Below, one piece after another: positions 1 to 8,641 of a stretch of DNA of 20,597 nt. The position numbers and the translations under genes were made by a program. The stretch comes from Clostridia bacterium (GTDB lineage: Bacteria; Bacillota; Clostridia; Oscillospirales; Butyricicoccaceae): the NCBI GenBank assembly GCA_017396925.1, contig JAFQKM010000131.1, positions 1 to 20,597 on the forward strand, read 5' to 3'. The notes under the pieces were generated by a model. It made no database searches. It saw only the letters and a program-made list of their open reading frames with translations, and had not been told where the DNA came from. Numbering within the stretch: position 1 is the first letter of the stretch; every line of letters starts with the position of its first letter.

Positions 1-131
1 CCGAGATGGAAAAGGGCAACCTGCGCCGGGTGCTCTTCTGCGGCACCGGCGCCCTGCTCAGCCCGCTGACCACCAGCCAGGGCGAGAGCATTCCCGGCAT
101 CTGTCATCTGGTCTGCCTGGAGGTGAAATAA
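1..131 (+). CDS. spoVAD: Stage V sporulation protein AD (C-terminal end only)
   Basis: Only the last 42 codons are present; the gene begins left of the window and reads in the frame starting at base 3. The end includes RVLFCGTGALLSP and SQGESIPGICHLV, which match the conserved, thiolase-like C-terminus of SpoVAD as I know the family. SpoVAD belongs to the SpoVA channel that loads dipicolinic acid into the forespore and releases it at germination. Its TAA stop overlaps the ATG of the next gene (taATG), the tight coupling typical of spoVAC-spoVAD-spoVAE operons. The identification is confident despite truncation because tail, neighbour and overlap all agree. Confidence 0.9.
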   Translation, partial: EMEKGNLRRVLFCGTGALLSPLTTSQGESIPGICHLVCLEVK

Positions 132-496
132 TGGATCTTTCCCAGTTTGTGCGTGCCTTTATCTGCGGCGGCCTGATCTGTGCCTTTTCACAGGTGCTGA
201 TCGACCGCACACGGCTGACCCCAGCCCGTATTCTGACCTCCTATGTCGTTCTCGGTGTGGTGCTGACGGCGGTGGGCATCTACCAGCCCATTGTCGACTG
301 GGGCGGCTGCGGCGCAACCACCCCTCTTTTCGGGTTCGGCTATGCCATGGCCAAGGGGGTCGAAAAGGCGGTCGAACAATATGGCATCGTTGGGGCATTA
401 TCGGGCGGCCTGACGGCTGCGGCCGGCGGCATCTCAGCGGCGGTATTTTTCTCGCTGCTGGGGGCGCTGATCTTCAAGGCCAAAGGCAAGGAATAA
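131..496 (+). CDS. spoVAE: Stage V sporulation protein AE (SpoVAEb-type membrane protein)
   Basis: A 121-residue, strongly hydrophobic protein with about four membrane segments (roughly residues 8-24, 36-55, 62-80 and 86-115). It contains the GCGATTPLFGFGYAMAKG stretch and a glycine/alanine-rich last helix typical of SpoVAE/SpoVAEb. It is a membrane component of the SpoVA channel for Ca-dipicolinate in the spore inner membrane. The ATG overlaps the spoVAD stop by one base and is preceded by GAGGTG within spoVAD, so translation is probably coupled. It is the last gene of its operon here, since a strong terminator follows within 10 bases of the stop. In Bacillus this operon is transcribed by sigma-G; its promoter is outside the window. 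Confidence 0.9.
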   Translation: MDLSQFVRAFICGGLICAFSQVLIDRTRLTPARILTSYVVLGVVLTAVGIYQPIVDWGGCGATTPLFGFGYAMAKGVEKAVEQYGIVGALSGGLTAAAGGISAAVFFSLLGALIFKAKGKE

Positions 497-502
497 AAAA
501 AC

Positions 503-530
503 AGGCTCCTGCACCTGCAGGAGCCTTTTT
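503..530. terminator. Bidirectional intrinsic terminator between spoVAE and the convergent minus-strand gene
   Basis: A perfect 11-bp inverted repeat (503-513 with 516-526, two-base centre) is followed on the plus strand by a T run (526-530). On the minus strand it is followed by the complement of the A run at 494-500. It therefore serves both spoVAE and the convergent gene ending at 536. Confidence 0.9.
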
Positions 531-535
531 GGGGC

Positions 536-1306
536 TTATCGCAATCCGATGATATAAATTGCAAGAATGGCGATCGTCAGGATCGTCCATGCGACGTAGC
601 GGCTTCCGATTTCCCAATCGGAAGGTTCGATGGTTTCCACGTTTCGGATTTTCCAGGACATATTGCGGCGGAAGATCTCATCGGCGAACAGGATGCTCCA
701 GATGTTGACCACCGAAAGGAACATACCGGCAAACCACAGGCGGCCATCGCCGCGACAGGTCAGCTCGGGATCGTTCATCAATTCCAGAATATGCAATGCG
801 GTAGGTGCCCACTTGTCAATAGGCGCTCCGGTGTAGTCTCGTTCAATACCATCATTGCCGCGATAGGAAAAACCGATACTGTACATACCGCCGTCTTCAG
901 GGAACAGGTACATCTGGGAATGGCCTTTGCCATCGCCCAAAACACCGCCGCGGAAAAAGACGCGGTCCTTTTCGAGGATCTCCACGCCGGTCATATTCTG
1001 AGCAGCCTTATTGTCCGGCACGGCCGATGGATCTTCGTGAGCGGTATAGGGGCCATAGGTCTTGTCTTTGTATTGGAAGATTACAGCTTTGTCGGGGGTA
1101 ACTGCGACGGTGAGTTTCTGCCGGTGTAGGCGGCCGATATATACTGTGCCGTCGGCATCTGCGTGATGCAGGAGAAAGGCATCTTTGAAATAATACCCCT
1201 CCTGTTTGGTGAGAATCGGATAGAGGATAGTAAAAATGAGGAGCATGGCACCCAAAAGGACTAAAAGAGTCTTCTGATAGCGGGTCAGAGATTGGATTCT
1301 CTGCAT
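536..1306 (-). CDS. Hypothetical membrane-anchored protein, 256 aa
   Basis: I do not recognise this protein. It shows an N-terminal membrane segment (about residues 13-33, LLVLLGAMLLIFTILYPIL) followed by an acidic, probably extracytoplasmic domain of about 150 residues rich in Tyr, Gly and Asp. Two more membrane segments lie near the C-terminus (about 190-210 and 235-254). Between them is a charged stretch, SWKIRNVETIEPSDWEIGSRY, whose EPSDWE core I associate with uncharacterised clostridial membrane proteins. No catalytic motif is visible. The start codon lies inside the end of the upstream gene (22-nt overlap), with AGGAGG about eight bases upstream of the ATG, so the two are almost certainly one transcript and may act together. 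Confidence 0.75.
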   Translation of the reverse strand: MQRIQSLTRYQKTLLVLLGAMLLIFTILYPILTKQEGYYFKDAFLLHHADADGTVYIGRLHRQKLTVAVTPDKAVIFQYKDKTYGPYTAHEDPSAVPDNKAAQNMTGVEILEKDRVFFRGGVLGDGKGHSQMYLFPEDGGMYSIGFSYRGNDGIERDYTGAPIDKWAPTALHILELMNDPELTCRGDGRLWFAGMFLSVVNIWSILFADEIFRRNMSWKIRNVETIEPSDWEIGSRYVAWTILTIAILAIYIIGLR

Positions 1307-2796
1307 AAGCAGCCTCCTTTCTGCAGTAGTTCGACTGCCGTATCTTCGGTCAGCTTTTCATAGAATACGGCTTCCCATTGGATGGGATGCCCTGCTTCAA
1401 AGCGTAGGGCCGAGCAGGCGGTGTGGACATAGGGGCGCTCCTTCGACTGGCGGATGAGCAGGGCCGGCGTCGATGCACCGCCGATGATGCCGATGGCCGA
1501 TGCGCCGTCCGGATTCCGGCGGCGGACAGGGTCGCTCTCGCCGATATCCTGCAGGCGGAAACCCTCAAAGGAACGGTCGGGGTCGAGGGTGAAGGTCATG
1601 GCTGTAAAGTGCGTGGGGTATTCGGCGTCGGGATCGGGCAGATGTTCGCGCGACAGGATCTGCTGTTCGACCTCGAGCACCGTCATGGCGGTATCCTCGC
1701 CGGTCAGCGGATGGGCAAAGTGGAGGATATCGCCCGATTTGGGGGTATCGATGGTGCCGGCCGGCAGTGCCGTGGCACGGCGAGACAGGTGCAGGGTCAG
1801 CCCGTGGAGAGAATCGAGGCCTTCGTGGGGGAAGGTGGCGCGGAAGAAGCTCCAGCAGCGGCTGCGGTCGAGGCCGTAGTGATCGAGAATAGCTTCCGAT
1901 TCGCCTTCGGCAGGGAAGAGGCCGCCCAGCAGTTCGGGGGTGATCCAGCCGAGGCCATAGCCGGTCTTCTGCCGAAGTGCCCGGCCGTCAAGCTGCAGTT
2001 CGGCCTTGAAATCATGGGCGAAGGGATGCTCCTGCTCGATCTGCCGCTGCTCGGCTTTGGTGTAGCTGTGCTCGTTTTCGTGGAGCAGATCCCATTTATC
2101 GATGAAGGCCTGCATGCGTCCGGGCGCGACCTCGGTGCAGAAGTCGATCATCAGGCCTTCGGGGAAGCGGTAGACGGCCGGAATGTGCCACAGGGCATCG
2201 CCCCAGCGGAAGATCTTGTTGACGGGGATAGCTTCGCCCGGTGTGCCTTCACCGCGGCTGTCAAAGCTGCGGTTCCAGTAAACGCCCCATGTATTTGGCG
2301 GCAGTTCGCCGGTCAGGTCATAGTATTCATCCGAATAGGGGATGGCAGCATAGTCGAAGCTTTCCTGCAGCTGGCGGATATGGGCATAGGGATCATCCCA
2401 CGGCGTGGGTACCAGCTGCTGCTCGATCATATCCAGGGCCGCCTGCTGGGCAGGCATCGGGGGATTCTCGGCGATGAACTGATAAAACCCGGCTTCGTCC
2501 ATCATATAGGCCTGTGAGATGGCGTCCATGGTGCCGCAGGCCAGCAGCAGATGAAGCAGCGTATCGAAGTCTTCGGCGATGGGGCGGACATAGGGCGGCC
2601 CGTCCATGGGGGTAACACAGAAGACGGTCTCGCCCAGCGCGGGAACGGTACAGTAGTGCACGCCGTCGACGCCGGCCCAGCCGAGGATCCCGGCGCCCTT
2701 GGGGGTGCAGAAATGGGTGATGTCGCGGTCGCGCGGCTCGAGGCCCAGAGATTCACGGTCGATGGGCAGGGAGAGGAACTGTTGGTAAAGGTTCAT
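1285..2796 (-). CDS. Hypothetical protein, 503 aa, possible SUKH-like N-terminal region
   Basis: Function unknown. The protein is soluble, acidic and rich in Trp and Tyr, with no signal peptide or membrane segment. Residues about 25-110 (TPKGAGILGWAGVDG, then VRPIAEDFDTLLHLLLACG) resemble in layout the SMI1/KNR4 (SUKH) fold, where a hydrophobic beta segment is followed by 'piA.sF..fL..ll..g'; this is an impression from pattern, not a proven match. Residues about 350-430 form a second block (GDILHFAHPLTGEDTAMTVLEVE, then PTHFTAMTFTLDPD and ESDPVRR) that I associate with uncharacterised gut-clostridial proteins. AAGGAG (2803-2808 in reverse) with a 6-base gap supports the ATG at 2796. No clear promoter was found between it and the prfB terminator; a short inverted repeat (2842-2847 with 2857-2862) lies there. 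SUKH proteins can be toxin immunity proteins, but no toxin gene is adjacent. Confidence 0.75.
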   Translation of the reverse strand: MNLYQQFLSLPIDRESLGLEPRDRDITHFCTPKGAGILGWAGVDGVHYCTVPALGETVFCVTPMDGPPYVRPIAEDFDTLLHLLLACGTMDAISQAYMMDEAGFYQFIAENPPMPAQQAALDMIEQQLVPTPWDDPYAHIRQLQESFDYAAIPYSDEYYDLTGELPPNTWGVYWNRSFDSRGEGTPGEAIPVNKIFRWGDALWHIPAVYRFPEGLMIDFCTEVAPGRMQAFIDKWDLLHENEHSYTKAEQRQIEQEHPFAHDFKAELQLDGRALRQKTGYGLGWITPELLGGLFPAEGESEAILDHYGLDRSRCWSFFRATFPHEGLDSLHGLTLHLSRRATALPAGTIDTPKSGDILHFAHPLTGEDTAMTVLEVEQQILSREHLPDPDAEYPTHFTAMTFTLDPDRSFEGFRLQDIGESDPVRRRNPDGASAIGIIGGASTPALLIRQSKERPYVHTACSALRFEAGHPIQWEAVFYEKLTEDTAVELLQKGGCLCRESNL

Positions 2797-2862
2797 AGGG
2801 GTCTCCTTAACAGGAATGATCGTTGTGGTTTATACCGGGGTTTCCGGCGTTTTGTTCCGGAA

Positions 2863-2901
2863 GAAACAAAAAACGCGATCCACAGCCTGTGGATCGCGTT
2901 T
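2863..2901 (-). terminator. Intrinsic terminator of prfB
   Basis: A 14-bp perfect stem (2871-2884 with 2888-2901, loop GCC) whose base is A/T. Read on the minus strand it runs directly into a T-rich tract (complement of 2863-2873). It lies about 185 bases beyond the prfB stop, with repeat element A between gene and terminator. Confidence 0.85.
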
Positions 2902-2952
2902 GACAGCTTATCAAAAAGGTTCGCTGTGTCGAAGTTTTTTGTTTTTTGATTG

Positions 2953-3079
2953 GTTTTTCCACGGACATGCGCCGGGGGAAAACACATTAACCCGCCGCAT
3001 TTTCCGCAGAAAATCGGCGAAATCCGCGCCGCAGCGCGGAGCCAACTCCAAATGTCGAAAAACCCGCAGGTTTTTTGAC
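2953..3079 (-). repeat. Structured intergenic repeat, family 1, copy A (after prfB)
   Basis: A 127-nt non-coding element beginning 7 bases after the prfB stop and read in the prfB direction. It folds into four consecutive hairpins: H1 3054-3064/3069-3079 (11 bp with one wobble pair), H2 3023-3029/3034-3040 (7 bp), H3 2999-3004/3009-3014 extended by 2993-2997/3015-3019 with a bulged base at 2998, and H4 2953-2960/2976-2983. H1, H2 and H3 share the loop CGCA on the plus strand (TGCG in the transcript). It aligns over its whole length with copies B and C, while the H1, H2 and H3 stems differ by compensating changes. It would form most of the prfB 3' untranslated region. Confidence 0.85.
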
Positions 3080-3086
3080 AAGAAGC

Positions 3087-4208
3087 TTACTGCTTTTCCC
3101 AGTTGCCTGTGGCCTTGCAGGTCAGGTAAGCGGTGATGAAGGCGTCGATATCGCCGTCCATAACAGCCTGGATGTTACCGGTCTCGCAGCCGGTGCGATG
3201 GTCCTTGACCAGGGTGTAGGGCATGAAGACATAGGAACGGATCTGGCTGCCCCACTCGATCTTCATCTGGACACCCTTGATGTCTTCGATCTTCTCGAGG
3301 TGCTGCTGCTCCTTGATCTCGGCCAGCTTGGCGCGCAGCATCTGCATGGCGTAAGCACGGTTCTGGATCTGGCTGCGCTGGGTCTGGCAGGCAACAACGA
3401 TACCGGTGGGCAGGTGGGTGATACGGATGGCCGACTCGGTCTTATTGACGTGCTGGCCGCCTGCACCGGAGCTGCGGTAGGTATCGACGCGCAGGTCTTC
3501 GGCACGGATCTCGATCTCGGCGTCGTCTTCGATCTGGGGCATGACCTCGATGGCCGAGAAGCTGGTCTGGCGGCGGCCGGAGGCGTCGAAGGGAGAAACG
3601 CGGACGAGGCGATGGATGCCGTTTTCACTCTTGAGGTAGCCGTAGGCATTTTCGCCCTCGATGGAAACGGTGGCGCTCTTCAGGCCGGCGTCTTCGCCGT
3701 CGAGATAGTCGAGCACGGTCCACTTATAGCCCTTGGAGGATGCCCAGTGCTGGTACATACGGAAGAGCATCTGGGTCCAGTCCTGGGCCTCGGTGCCGCC
3801 GGCGCCGGCGTGGAAGGACAGAATGGCGCTGTTGGCGTCGTATTCGCCCGACAGCAGGGTCTCGAGGGTCATGGCCTCCAGCTTCTGGGAGAACTCCTTG
3901 TGGCTGGCTTTGACCTCGGGCAGCAGGCTTTCGTCGCCTTCGTCTTCGGCCATTTCGATGAGGACCAGAGTATCGTCGTACAGAGCGACGAGCTTTTCAT
4001 AACGTGCGATCTTATCCTGCAGCTGCTTGATTTTCTGCAGGATCTTCTGGCTGTTGTCAGGATCGTCCCAGAAGTCGGGAGCCTGTGCCTGTGCCTGGAG
4101 CTTTTCGACCTCCGAAGCGGCAGCATCCAGTGCCAGCGAGACGCGCAGCTCTTCCAGCTGGGGCTTGGCATTGTTCAGGCTGTAACGAATTTCATCGTAC
4201 TGGATCAT
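3087..4208 (-). CDS. prfB: Peptide chain release factor 2 (RF2)
   Basis: A class I release factor that reads UGA and UAA stop codons and triggers peptidyl-tRNA hydrolysis on the ribosome. The 373-residue length is normal for RF2. Visible motifs are the helical N-terminal domain (residues 1-110), the stop-codon reading tripeptide SPF at 205-207 (RF2-type, not the PxT of RF1), and the catalytic GGQ at 250-252 within SGAGGQHVNKTESA. In many bacteria prfB carries an in-frame UGA near codon 25 that requires +1 frameshifting. Here the equivalent region (EELRVSLALDAAA, residues 19-31) is read continuously, so this gene lacks that autoregulatory site. The start is the ATG at 4208, with only a weak AAAGAGAG ribosome site about 12 bases upstream. 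The gene is transcribed divergently from secA. Confidence 0.96.
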   Translation of the reverse strand: MIQYDEIRYSLNNAKPQLEELRVSLALDAAASEVEKLQAQAQAPDFWDDPDNSQKILQKIKQLQDKIARYEKLVALYDDTLVLIEMAEDEGDESLLPEVKASHKEFSQKLEAMTLETLLSGEYDANSAILSFHAGAGGTEAQDWTQMLFRMYQHWASSKGYKWTVLDYLDGEDAGLKSATVSIEGENAYGYLKSENGIHRLVRVSPFDASGRRQTSFSAIEVMPQIEDDAEIEIRAEDLRVDTYRSSGAGGQHVNKTESAIRITHLPTGIVVACQTQRSQIQNRAYAMQMLRAKLAEIKEQQHLEKIEDIKGVQMKIEWGSQIRSYVFMPYTLVKDHRTGCETGNIQAVMDGDIDAFITAYLTCKATGNWEKQ

Positions 4209-4305
4209 GGTTTTCTATACACTCTCTTTGAAATATAATAATCATCTATAACTATAGCGGGCGGGAACCTCGAAAAAGGGAGATTTTCGCACGATATACC
4301 CATCA

Positions 4306-4334
4306 ATTATACTAAATCTATGCCTTTGTGTAAA
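4306..4334 (-). promoter_or_regulatory. Sigma-A-type promoter for prfB
   Basis: On the minus strand, TTTACA (4334-4329) is separated by 17 bases from a perfect TATAAT (4311-4306). The predicted start near 4299 leaves a leader of about 90 nt before the prfB ATG. Confidence 0.8.
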
Positions 4335-4363
4335 GAAGAAAGTGCAAATTCACGAAAAAGTCA

Positions 4364-4390
4364 TTGTTTTTTTATCATTGGTGGTATAAT
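4364..4390 (+). promoter_or_regulatory. Extended -10 promoter for secA
   Basis: A perfect TATAAT (4385-4390) is preceded by TG at 4382-4383, giving the extended -10 form TGnTATAAT. The upstream TTGTTT (4364-4369) is a poor -35 with a short 15-base spacer, so the extended -10 probably carries recognition. It predicts a short leader of about 37 nt and overlaps neither prfB nor its promoter core. Confidence 0.75.
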
Positions 4391-4433
4391 ATCGAGAGAG
4401 AATGAAATACATACACCATTAAGGAGAATATAT

Positions 4434-7172
<2,739 letters not shown>

Positions 7173-7296
7173 CCGAGCCAAAACCCCTCGTCCCCCTCGG
7201 AGAGCGGAAGGGGGTATTCGGGGGAAACGCGGTTTCCGCCCGAAAGATCGCGTTGGCTGCGCCAAAGCAACTTCCGCAGAAGTTGCCGCGATCTTG
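7173..7296 (+). repeat. Structured insert between the secA stop and a second copy of the secA tail
   Basis: A 124-nt non-coding stretch composed almost wholly of inverted repeats. These are 7192-7196/7210-7214 (CCCCC/GGGGG), then 7223-7227/7233-7237 (GGAAA/TTTCC) flanked by GGG/CCC. Next comes a three-way junction closed by 7244-7252/7287-7295 (9 bp), enclosing 7253-7257/7261-7265 (loop TGC) and 7267-7274/7279-7286 (8 bp, loop CGCA). The junction ends one base before the second secA tail begins. The CGCA loop recalls family 1, but the sequence does not align with family 1 or 2, so it may be a third element type. No U-run follows the stems, so it is not an ordinary terminator. Confidence 0.75.
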
Positions 7297-7356
7297 GATC
7301 CCTGCCCCTGCGGAAGCGGCCTGAAGTATAAGAAGTGCTGCGGCAAGAACCAGTAG
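7297..7356 (+). repeat. Displaced duplicate of the secA 3' end (SEC-C zinc motif)
   Basis: Sixty bases matching 7113-7172, encoding DPCPCGSGLKYKKCCGKNQ and a stop. It differs from the gene by GGT to GGC (synonymous) and TAA to TAG. There is no start codon or ribosome site for it, and the upstream secA copy ends with its own stop, so it should not be translated as placed. Repeat copy C starts just after its stop, and the terminator follows. The displaced copy therefore has the context expected of the original gene end. Confidence 0.9.
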
Positions 7357-7362
7357 TCCGGG

Positions 7363-7488
7363 TGTGAAATCGCTTCGCTGGTTTTCACATTCCAAAGGGG
7401 TCCGGCCTGTGGGCCGGGTTTCGCGGCATCTTTGCGAAGATGCGCGCGGGACAGTGTGTTTTTGCGCCGCGCATGTCGCCGCAAAAAC
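7363..7488 (+). repeat. Structured intergenic repeat, family 1, copy C (after the displaced secA tail)
   Basis: A 126-nt element read in the secA direction, starting 6 bases after the displaced tail's stop. Hairpins are H1 7363-7369/7383-7389, H2 7402-7407/7412-7417 (loop TGTG), H3 7426-7432/7437-7443 (loop TGCG) with an outer helix and a bulged base at 7444, and H4 7458-7466/7480-7488. It is the reverse complement of the orientation of A and B on the plus strand. The H1 loop segment CGCTTCGCTGG is shared with copy B while the H1 stem differs completely. As after prfB, the order is stop, element, terminator. Confidence 0.85.
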
Positions 7489-7507
7489 ATAATTGTTAAA
7501 GTGATAG

Positions 7508-7540
7508 ACAGCCTGTGGAAAAATCCACAGGCTGTTTTTT
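7508..7540 (+). terminator. Intrinsic terminator of secA
   Basis: A 12-bp perfect stem (7508-7519 with 7524-7535, loop AAAA) followed by a run of T to 7540. It stands between the oppositely oriented repeat copies C and B. Confidence 0.88.
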
Positions 7541-7545
7541 GATTT

Positions 7546-7672
7546 GTTTTTCCACGGACATGTGCCGGGGAAAAATACAATAATCCGCCGGGTTTTCCGC
7601 AGAAAACCGGTGAAACCGGCCCGCAGGCCGGAACCGATTGTCGAAGGAAACCCAGCGAAGCGGTTTCCTGAC
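7546..7672 (-). repeat. Structured intergenic repeat, family 1, copy B (upstream of trmL)
   Basis: A 127-nt element in the same orientation as copy A. Hairpins are H4 7547-7553/7569-7575, H3 7591-7597/7602-7608 (loop CGCA) with an outer helix and a bulge at 7590, H2 7616-7621/7626-7631 (loop CGCA), and H1 7645-7652/7662-7669 with outer GTC/GAC pairs 7640-7642/7670-7672. Unlike A and C it does not follow a recognisable gene end on its own reading strand. It points backwards into the region between the secA terminator and the trmL promoter, so it may be a relic of a lost neighbour or an independent insertion. Confidence 0.82.
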
Positions 7673-7693
7673 AGGGACTATAGGCTGTTTTTC

Positions 7694-7722
7694 TTGCTTT
7701 ATTTGCGGCTTTGGACTAAGAT
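7694..7722 (+). promoter_or_regulatory. Possible promoter for trmL
   Basis: TTGCTT (7694-7699), 17-base spacer, TAAGAT (7717-7722). Each hexamer is a partial match, but spacing is optimal and the site lies just after repeat B and about 30 bases before the trmL ribosome site. A promoter is needed here because a strong terminator precedes the gene. Confidence 0.5.
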
Positions 7723-7756
7723 GGAGGTCGGGAAAAAGAAAACAGGAGGAAAGATC

Positions 7757-8257
7757 ATGCTCAATATCGTCCTTTTTGAGCCGGAGATCCATTTCAATAC
7801 AGGCAACATCGCCCGCACCTGCGGCGCTACCCATACCCGTCTGCACCTGATCAAGCCCTTCGGTTTCGAGATCACCGACAAGCACCTCAAGCGTGCCGGC
7901 CTCGACTACTGGTATCTGGTCGACATCACCCAGTATGAAAACCTCGAGGATTTCATGCAGCGCAATCCCGGCGCCCGGATCCACTATGCCAGCACCAAGG
8001 CGCCCCGCCGCCATACATCGGCCGAGTTCCGCGACGGTGACTATATCATGTTCGGCAAGGAATCCCGCGGCCTGCCCGAAGCCCTGCTGGAGCGCAACTA
8101 TGAAAACTGCATCCGCATCCCCATGGTGAAGGATGCACGCTCCCTCAATCTGTCCAACTCGGTGGCCGTTGTACTCTATGAGGCTTTGCGCCAGCTCGAT
8201 TTCCCCGGTTTAGAGGATGAAGGCCAGCTGACCGGTTTGGACGACCGTCAGGTCTGA
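7757..8257 (+). CDS. trmL: tRNA (cytidine/uridine(34)-2'-O)-methyltransferase TrmL
   Basis: A small SPOUT-class methyltransferase that methylates the ribose of the wobble nucleotide in certain leucine tRNAs using S-adenosylmethionine. The 166 residues match the family's usual 150-165. Signature motifs are FNTGNIARTC near the N-terminus, IMFGKESRGLP in the middle and IPM..ARSLNLSNSVAVVLYEALRQ forming the knotted SAM site near the C-terminus. The ATG at 7757 has AGGAGG 7 bases upstream; the frame is open further upstream through repeat B, but that part is not coding. The C-terminal DDRQV plus stop is repeated after a hairpin element about 115 bases downstream with all codons but one recoded. 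The gene is probably monocistronic, since pgk has its own promoter. Confidence 0.93.
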   Translation: MLNIVLFEPEIHFNTGNIARTCGATHTRLHLIKPFGFEITDKHLKRAGLDYWYLVDITQYENLEDFMQRNPGARIHYASTKAPRRHTSAEFRDGDYIMFGKESRGLPEALLERNYENCIRIPMVKDARSLNLSNSVAVVLYEALRQLDFPGLEDEGQLTGLDDRQV

Positions 8258-8258
8258 A

Positions 8259-8366
8259 GCGGGCTTCTGCCCGCCGCCGACCCTTCGGCGCCGATTTGCG
8301 GCAATTGATTTGGCGCAAATCTATGGAATGAAAAGGGGTCCCCGGAAAATCGAAGATTTTATGGGG
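8259..8366 (+). repeat. Structured gene-end element, family 2, copy D (after trmL)
   Basis: Starts one base after the trmL stop and has four hairpins. H1 is 8259-8264/8269-8274 (loop TTCT). H2 is 8275-8280/8285-8290 (loop CCCT). H3 is 8293-8304/8310-8321 with one G/G mismatch. H4 has outer CCCC 8340-8343/GGGG 8363-8366, inner AAAATC/GATTTT, and loop GAA at 8352-8354. It aligns with copies E and F after atpB. H3 and the joining segment are close in sequence, whereas the H1 and H4 stems differ by compensating changes. Confidence 0.88.
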
Positions 8367-8371
8367 AGAAA

Positions 8372-8389
8372 GATGATCGGCAGGTTTAA
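8372..8389 (+). repeat. Displaced duplicate of the trmL 3' end
   Basis: Eighteen bases encoding DDRQV and a stop, five bases after H4 of element D. Compared with the trmL end (8240-8257) the codons differ as GAC to GAT twice, CGT to CGG, GTC to GTT and TGA to TAA; only CAG is unchanged. It is short, so the call rests on the protein identity, the stop, and its position exactly where the secA and atpB tails lie relative to their elements. Confidence 0.72.
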
Positions 8390-8486
8390 AAACCGTCTTT
8401 ATTACGAAAAGTATTTGTTTTTTCAAAAAAGTTCAATAAATCCCTTAAAAAATTACAGAAAAGATGCAAAACAAGGCGTATCTGCC

Positions 8487-8515
8487 TTGAAACTGCGTAT
8501 TTTTTAGTCTATAAT
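8487..8515 (+). promoter_or_regulatory. Sigma-A promoter for the glycolytic genes (pgk)
   Basis: TTGAAA (8487-8492), 17-base spacer, perfect TATAAT (8510-8515). Transcription should start near 8522, leaving a leader of about 120 nt before pgk. The flanking DNA is AT-rich compared with the coding regions. Confidence 0.88.
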
Positions 8516-8521
8516 GAATGT

Positions 8522-8590
8522 GTCTGGGCCGAAAGTGGTCTGTTGCCCGTAACGACAGTCCGTTTTCTGCAGAAATCGGCCGATGCAGAC
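8522..8590 (+). ncRNA. Folded 5' leader of pgk
   Basis: The leader can close into one domain. GTCTG (8522-8526) and GGCCGA (8527-8532) pair with CAGAC (8586-8590) and TCGGCC (8576-8581), leaving a four-base bulge. Inside are a short CTGT/ACAG hairpin and the self-complementary TTTCTGCAGAAA. The outer strand begins at about the predicted transcription start, which would leave almost no unpaired 5' end. I do not recognise it as a known riboswitch. A stabilising 5' structure for an abundant mRNA is the simplest reading, and no terminator stem with a U-run is evident before pgk. Confidence 0.45.
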
Positions 8591-8641
8591 GAAGGAAAAG
8601 CAACATAATCAATAAAATAATTATGGGGAGAGAGATTTTCT

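Noticed and set aside
7676..7700. Possible prfB tail remnant beside repeat B (minus strand reads EKQ before the element)
   Set aside because: Only three residues match, no stop follows in that frame, and upstream residues differ; this is within chance.
8259..8366. Element D as an ordinary terminator of trmL
   Set aside because: None of its hairpins is followed by a U-run, and related copies occur inside the atp operon, where full termination would abolish expression of essential genes.
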